Positions 58,974-64,000 of a stretch of DNA of 64,000 bases are shown piece by piece. Source of the DNA: Blasia pusilla (lineage: Eukaryota; Marchantiophyta; Marchantiopsida; Blasiales); assembly GCA_050084515.1 (NCBI GenBank), contig CM114274.1:28334001-28398000 (forward strand), read 5' to 3'. A program made the translations under genes and the position numbers. Positions within the stretch are counted from its first letter, which is position 1. Each line of letters starts with the position of its first letter. The notes below the pieces were generated by a model. The model was not told the DNA's origin. It saw only the letters and a list, made by a program, of their open reading frames with translations, and searched no databases.

Positions 58974-59614
58974 TTAGGAACAACACTGAAAATTCAAATG
59001 TCAGAGGGGTGTATGCGGTGCACATCTGTTGCTTTCCCACATGTTCATGTGGGAACTTTGTCCAAAGAGAGACAAGTGGCAAAAGCTATTTCCCTTGTAA
59101 GCACATGTACTAACAATTTTAAGAGAGTCAGAGGTAGGAGTAGGAATCCACCTACCAATTCTGTCCCTCAAAGAAGTGTGAAGTATTTTAAACAAACCAC
59201 TTTGAGAATGCAAAATGAGGTTTTAGACTGTACTTTCATTTTTCCAGAACCTTCACTTTGAGCTATAAATCTATTCAGCTTAGGGCAAATGATAGATTTT
59301 TTCCTGACCTTGGATGGAAAAAGTGATTGGTTCCACACTTATGATTCCATTGATTTTTCAATTTTCTAAATTTTGTGCAATTTGCAACTCGTCGGACTCA
59401 GAGGGGTTGCCAAAATATGGAAGAGGAAAAAAAAATTATGGGAGTGCTTAAGAACTGAGCAAAAAAGTGCAAAAGAAATCACCCAAAAAGTTTCCTCTCT
59501 TCAACCCAACGGAAACTCTCTTCAAATCACAGGAAACTCTCTTAAAAAAAAGGTATCTCTTTCGGTTGAAGGTAGTTTCCTCTCTCCTATCTTCCTCTCC
59601 TCTTACCGCACCTC
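58965..59614 (+). mobile_element. Element II, part c (SWIM end of transposase and left terminus)
   Basis: Resumes the element II transposase at GTTAGGAACAACACTG. It encodes VYAVHICCFPTCSCGNFVQRETSGK-type SWIM residues, with a local frame change, and stops at 59,203-59,205. A non-coding tail follows with one palindrome (59,385-59,412), then the reversed left terminus TCTTACCGCACCTC ending at 59,614. This shows that element II lies inverted and that its left end is the right border of the whole nest. Confidence 0.8.
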
Positions 59615-61150
59615 CGCTGATCACTTTTTGTTTTTTCAGGTTGGGGAGCGTGTTCCCCGTTCAAGGGCTCATGGGAGTGCTCACCGGAGCAAGGGCTGCT
59701 TTGATTGTTCTTTGCATTTGCCAATTTTTCGTGTGGAAGAATGGCGCGCGGAAGTGCTGTCCAATTTCTGATAGGGATTGATTATGGGGTCAGGTTGCCC
59801 CATGCCGGCGCTCTTGGGAGCACCATGTAGCTTGCTGATTTGTATTTTTACAAGTTTTACATTTTTTTTGAGAGAAATCAGCGCGGAAGCGCTGTGGAAT
59901 TTTGTGTAGGAGAAAGAGACATTGGGCTTTACGATAGGCCCTGTCAATTTTTATTGGAAAGCTAGATTATAAATATTTTTTGATTTTGTTTTAGGTCGTG
60001 AGGCTGTGCACCCTATGCAGAAAAAAATGTGCAATTTAGAGTTGCAAGCAAAAAGTTATGGTAAATCTTGCAAAACTGCCATTGCTAGGCAATTTTTAGG
60101 GTTAAATTGTTCAAACCCTAAACCAGCCGCCACGCTAGCGTCGGCCGTCGCCGTCATAGTCTCCATCAACGGTCCGAAATCAACGATCAACCATCACCAT
60201 CAACGGTCTACCGTCCGTTATCCACCCTTTGGTTGCCATTGCCGCCATTACGGAGTGGAGGGTCTTCTACGACGTTCGTTGATTCTCTGACTTGCGTCGC
60301 CACCATGTACTTTGTTTTGGCCTCCACCATCATCGCAGTGTCGTCATCAACCAGTGATGGCAGATGACCTCTAGTTATGGTGTTTGAGTTTTGATTTCAT
60401 GTTGCTACATTGTGATTGGTAGCCTCTCGACGACGATCGCGTACTGTGTCGTGACGCCTGAAGCCGCAACGCGCCGCCGATTGCTGCGCTGTGCCACTTG
60501 TGGCCACACCGCACCGTCTCGATCACAAAACCATCCCTTCACTAAGGAGCAGAGCGTATGAATCGCTGATTGAGGAGGTTGAGCAACATCAGTAGGAGAG
60601 GAGTACGACTTGCTGATTGGAGGAGTTGTCTTCACGATCGAGTTGGGGTCGAGATTTGCAGTTGGTGAAGAGCGACATTGACATGTGTTCAGATTACCCA
60701 TTCTGGTCCTTAACCCTGCACTTGTAAGGGATTTTGGGATTGGGGTAGTTTATTTGGGGATATTGGGTTGTGTGGATACTGAGAGCATCATTCATGAATG
60801 TGGTTTAGGGGACATAGACCTACGTGGGATGTTCGGAGTTAAGGGTAGGTTGTCCATGAGATGATAGCCTGGTCGATTTGCCGCACCACGCCGTGTGTTG
60901 CCGCACGTTACACGTCTCGGGGAGGGAGAGTGTAGATCGAGTGCCACATGTTTGGGATGAGAGATTTAGGGATTACTTGCGAGGTTGAGAGTGATCGGGT
61001 GAGAGGGGCACAAGGGTCATCACGGCGTCCGTTTGGGACTTTGAGAGGCAAAATGGTGAACCCGAGAGTAGCTCTAGAGGTTTTACACATAGTGGCGCAA
61101 GATTTAGAGGGTCTCCACGTGAGGGACCACCTCCACCTCCTTCTGTGTCA
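59615..61150. other. Retroelement leader region, no supported gene
   Basis: From CGCTGATCAC at the nest border to the gag remnant. Short frames (for example 60,006-60,290) lack any domain. CGCCGTC/CATCAACGG-rich DNA lies at 60,120-60,360. No primer-binding site could be assigned. Confidence 0.4.
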
Positions 61151-62500
61151 TTGTCAGACAAGGGGGAGGGTGTAGAGGAGTTTGTGAGCATATCGCCACA
61201 TATTGTGAGTGGTCCTACGAGTTGGGCGTACGAGATGAACGACGAGGGTAGAGGACCGCGTAAGTTTTCAGGTGCAGTAGGCACAATTGAGTTGCATGAT
61301 TTCATAGCATAGTTTAGGAGTTGGTGTGACTCCCAGCGGGCCTGGAATTCTAGAGAGTTCAACCCGTTTACAATATGGAATAGTATGTTTCAGCATTTAG
61401 AGGGGGCGCCTATGGACGATTACCACGAGTTCTCCCACAGATATGCCCAGGAGATTGAGGCATGGCAGCTCTACTATGACCCACAGTATGTGTCATGGAT
61501 GGAGCCATTCCCAAATAAGGAGGAGGAGTCAAGAGAGGCTTCTTCCTCTTCCACTAGTGATGTCTTAGGAGGGGTCACTCGCACTCAAGCAGTTGCATCG
61601 TTTGGTCGGGTTCGTCCCAAGTTCAACCCTATGGTTGAGTTCTTTGTTGAGTTGAGGGCAAGCTACCAAGGGGTACGGACGGAGAAGTTGAGGAGCATCC
61701 ATGACTTCCAGAGGCGCCAAGGTGAGATTTTGCGTGAGGCTTACACTCACTTGTGCCGGTTGATCAACATCACTTAGGGGGTGACAGAGTCTCAGGCTAT
61801 CCAGTCATGGTACGCGATGTTGGAATCGGACCCTACGGACACGGGTGCATGAGCGGGTGCTTTTTATGAACACCTCCCCTACATTGAGAGATGTTTTTAG
61901 GACCGCAGAGAACATTGAGCGCAACATGGCGGAGGAGAGCGTAGCCACCATGGGTTCTGGGCAAGAGCAATCACGATTAGATGCACCACCTATGTAGCAA
62001 CGTGGACTCCGAGATAGGTCAACTGTGGCACCACGAGCTCAAGAAGGATACCGAGAGGCCGTGCCACAAAGACCTGCGTCTTCATATGCGGCTCAACAAC
62101 ATCCGCCTAGTATTACTTGTTGGTCATGTGATGGAGCCCATCATCAGGGCGATTACACTCGTAAAGGTCATGGACGTATGCCTCACCATGGAGGAGGAGA
62201 TGGTGTTGCACCAGGAGATTATCACTGTGACTATTGTCACGGGTATGGTCATACACGTGCCAAGTGTTTCAGCTTACATCCTCAGTTACGTCCAGACCAA
62301 AGGCCAAAGAGGGCACTAGAGCAAGTAGTTGGTGTGGGTGGGCCTAGAGATTGTGCACCAAGTGGTCCCGTTGGGGGACGAGGAGCTGGAGTTGCCCGAC
62401 AGGGTGGTGGAGCTGCCCGTGGAGGAGGTAGAGTACCACCACCTAGACGCGCCGAGGGAGACGTCGGACGTGAGGCTGGGATGGTTGCTCAAAAATAGCA
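61150..62500 (+). pseudogene. LTR-retrotransposon gag polyprotein remnant with zinc knuckles
   Basis: A gag-like core spans about 61,200-61,830. It has KFSGAVGTIELHDFI (stop at about 61,312), EFNPFTIWNSMFQHLEGAP, and a helix-rich FVELRASYQGVRTEKL...RREAYTHLCRLINIT type segment resembling retrotransposon gag cores, which build the virus-like particle. After a stop at 61,775 and a frame change, 62,130-62,290 encodes two CCHC knuckles: CWSCDGAHHQGDY (last Cys replaced by Tyr) and CDYCHGYGHTRAKC (intact CX2CX4HX4C). A Gly-rich basic region follows. This order is typical of Ty3/gypsy-like elements. Several stops make it a pseudogene. It is a plant retrotransposon, not a crop virus. Confidence 0.7.
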
Positions 62501-62815
62501 GCTACAAGAGCAGATTGCACTTATTACATTGAGGTTACCCGATGCCGGATCCATGGCATCGACATCATATGGAGCAGCCAAAGATATGGAGGATCCTCGT
62601 TGGATGTGCGGGGTTGCCTAGATGGAGGCCACCGCAGTTGTGATGCGTGGAGTAGTCGTAGAGTTGGATTCACAGCAAGGGGAAGCCAGAAAACAGACTA
62701 GGCTTCCTCAATCTTTCACATTGTCCGAAGCGATGAGGACCCCATCGATGGGTCCTCATCAAAATTCCTAGAGAGTTGGTGATGTTGTTGGTGTGCAGGC
62801 ACGGAGGGCGATGTT

Positions 62816-63226
62816 ATGACGTTGGGGGTTACGCCCACTGAGGCTTTTCGTCTCGCCGCTTCATTATGTGAGCTCGGAGTTGGAGTTCTTGCATCACGTT
62901 CAGAGGTGATTGCAGAGGAGGTAATGGACCTGCCCTTGGAGCGGATGCTCGGGCCGTCCACGTCAGATTCATGGCAGGCTGGGGTTGCTAGGATGGCGGA
63001 GATGCTTGCTAGACCCGCGATAGAGCGTGCCATGGCTTCTCGTGGTGTTGTGTTGCTGGATAACCAAGGAGAGGTCTTCCAATTGGTGAGTCCCGGAGGT
63101 AGAGCTTTTGGTCCGCAGCGCGTCTTGTTGGATTCAGGAGCGCAACCCGTGATGTTGGGGAAAACTTCATTCAAAGGATTGGGCTTCACAAGAGCCGATG
63201 TGGAGCGTTGTCCATTCCGGATATAG
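62816..63226 (+). pseudogene. Retropepsin-like protease remnant
   Basis: A 136-codon frame containing RVLLDSGAQPVMLG near 63,120, a retroviral-type aspartic protease active-site motif (DSGA in place of DTGA). SFKGLGFTRADVERC follows. It lies downstream of the zinc knuckles, as expected for gag-pro. The upstream part has VMDLPLERMLGP and ERAMASRGVVLLDNQGE without a clear domain. A TAG at 63,224 ends the frame. No reverse transcriptase follows in the window. Confidence 0.6.
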
Positions 63227-63437
63227 ACATCCTTCGGTGGAGCGAGTACCACACAGTATATCACCCGACAAGAGGTCGTGGTGAGGATTTTCCCGGGGCA
63301 TCCTACAGATGAGCCCCTGGTGCGAGCCAAGGCGGTGTAGGTTCACGGGTGGTGACGAGTGCTCATCAGATGCGTGCCAAGATCGGCCCAGTAGTGTTCT
63401 TGTATGCGGCGAGTGTAGGTTCTAGAGCACATCGCCC

Positions 63438-63830
63438 GTGTCTATGGTAGACCAACTTGGTGCCCCATGCGGTGTTATGGAGGGCGTATGTGAGAGTGGA
63501 GCGCCCCTCCCATTTGTTAGTGGATCCCATTCTAGATCCAGGTCGACGATCACAGGCAGTGAGTCACCACCGTTCACTATGGTCAATAGGGTAGGCAAGC
63601 CGTGGGCAACCTTGCCCACGTTTGTGAGTTTTCCCGCTGCCTATGCATACAAGGAGGCCGATCTTGGCTTGGTTTGGGATGACCAGGTTCAGCGGTTGGT
63701 GGAGCCCAATGCCGACAAGAGAGAGCAAGCGATGGGATTTCCCACACAAGTGACAGCAGTACCTTGAGTGTCAGAGGCATCACGACGCCATGTCTTGGGT
63801 CTGAACTGCTAGACATGGATCCTTACCTTG
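63438..63830 (+). pseudogene. Possible C-terminal piece of a cytosine-C5 methyltransferase-like domain
   Basis: The frame 63,438-63,767 ends in a stretch with GLVWDDQVQRLVEPNADKRE then QAMGFPTQVTAVP. Beyond a TGA it would continue as VSEASRRHVLGLNC. An RE-x-AMGFP-x3-T block followed by R-R-x-LG resembles the region around motifs IX-X of C5 methyltransferases (RE-ARxxGFPxxYT...LGN). Retrotransposons that carry cytosine methyltransferases are known from dinoflagellates and a charophyte alga. The match here is short and from memory of the motif pattern, so the call is weak; the alternative is an unrelated retroelement pol segment. Confidence 0.35.
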
Positions 63831-63885
63831 GGAGTGGCTAAGCAGCGCCATATAAGATCGCGACAGATCACATACGGCGGGAACG

Positions 63886-63999
63886 GGGTATACCTCCAAG
63901 AGAGAGAGAGCTTGAGAGCTCATTCTCTCTTTGTTGAACCTCTTGGCATAAGGCGGAGGAGCTATGGTCCCTTGCCTTGTGAGTGTAATCCAAGCCTCT
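63886..63999 (+). repeat. Flank repeat, right copy (pairs with 11,761-11,873)
   Basis: Direct repeat beginning GGGTATACCTCCAAGAGAG and running to CCAAGCCTCTT at the window edge. It probably extends beyond the window. Confidence 0.6.
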
Positions 64000-64000
64000 T

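Noticed and set aside
60006-60290. 94-codon frame right of the nest
   Set aside because: Low-complexity CATCAACGG-type leader sequence with no domain similarity or conservation evidence.
63138-63160. GCAACCCGTGATGTTGGGG in the protease region, similar to a palindrome half
   Set aside because: No opposite arm follows; the match is short and is explained by coding sequence (AQPVMLG).

Overview
The window looks like nuclear DNA of a land plant, probably a seed-free one such as a moss. The evidence is one intact single-exon SAUR-type auxin-responsive gene with a long N-terminal extension, plant-type GT-AG introns, and a dense block of old transposons. The lineage call is inference. About 80% of the window is transposable-element DNA.

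Layout. 1-9,772 holds the SAUR-like gene (6,855-7,658) and otherwise nothing I can support. 9,773-10,084 is a small inverted-repeat element (MITE). 10,085-12,037 is non-coding flank. 12,038-59,614 is a 47.6-kb nest of four related DNA transposons, named I to IV here. 59,615-63,885 is a decayed LTR-retrotransposon internal region (gag, zinc knuckles, protease, and a piece resembling the C-terminal end of a cytosine methyltransferase). 63,886-63,999 repeats 11,761-11,873.

The DNA transposon is the main find. A complete copy is about 12 kb and starts GAGGTGCGGTAAGAGG. It ends in a GA/CT-rich tract followed by CCAGCCCCC and makes 9-bp target-site duplications, as expected for Mutator-like elements (MULEs). 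It carries two divergent genes. The first encodes a MULE/Phantom-like transposase with a FLYWCH-like zinc finger, a DDE-type core containing a MADNAQ block, and a C-terminal SWIM finger. The second encodes a roughly 1,200-residue protein with a coiled-coil N-terminus, a ParB/Srx-like DGNHR domain and a split N4/N6 DNA-methyltransferase-like domain. All four copies of both genes are broken.

Nesting. Element I (forward, 12,038-24,453) is joined tail to tail to element II (inverted). Element II is cut into three pieces (24,470-30,628; 42,590-46,779; 58,965-59,614). Element III (30,629-42,589; duplication ACCTCTTGC) sits in II's divergent promoter. Element IV (46,780-58,964; duplication TGTATTGGG) sits in the SWIM-coding exon of II's transposase gene.

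Every non-coding compartment of these elements (the transposase intron, the divergent promoter, two introns of the methyltransferase-like gene, and the 3' tails) carries arrays of a short palindrome. Its arms are GCAACCCGTCGGA and TCCGACGGGTTGC around one free base. The exons lack it, and I see none outside the elements. Some units show matched changes in both arms, and in places the units sit at the centre of much larger inverted repeats. An obvious hypothesis is that an element-encoded protein (the ParB-methyltransferase-like protein or the transposase) recognises these palindromes. The sequence alone cannot prove it.
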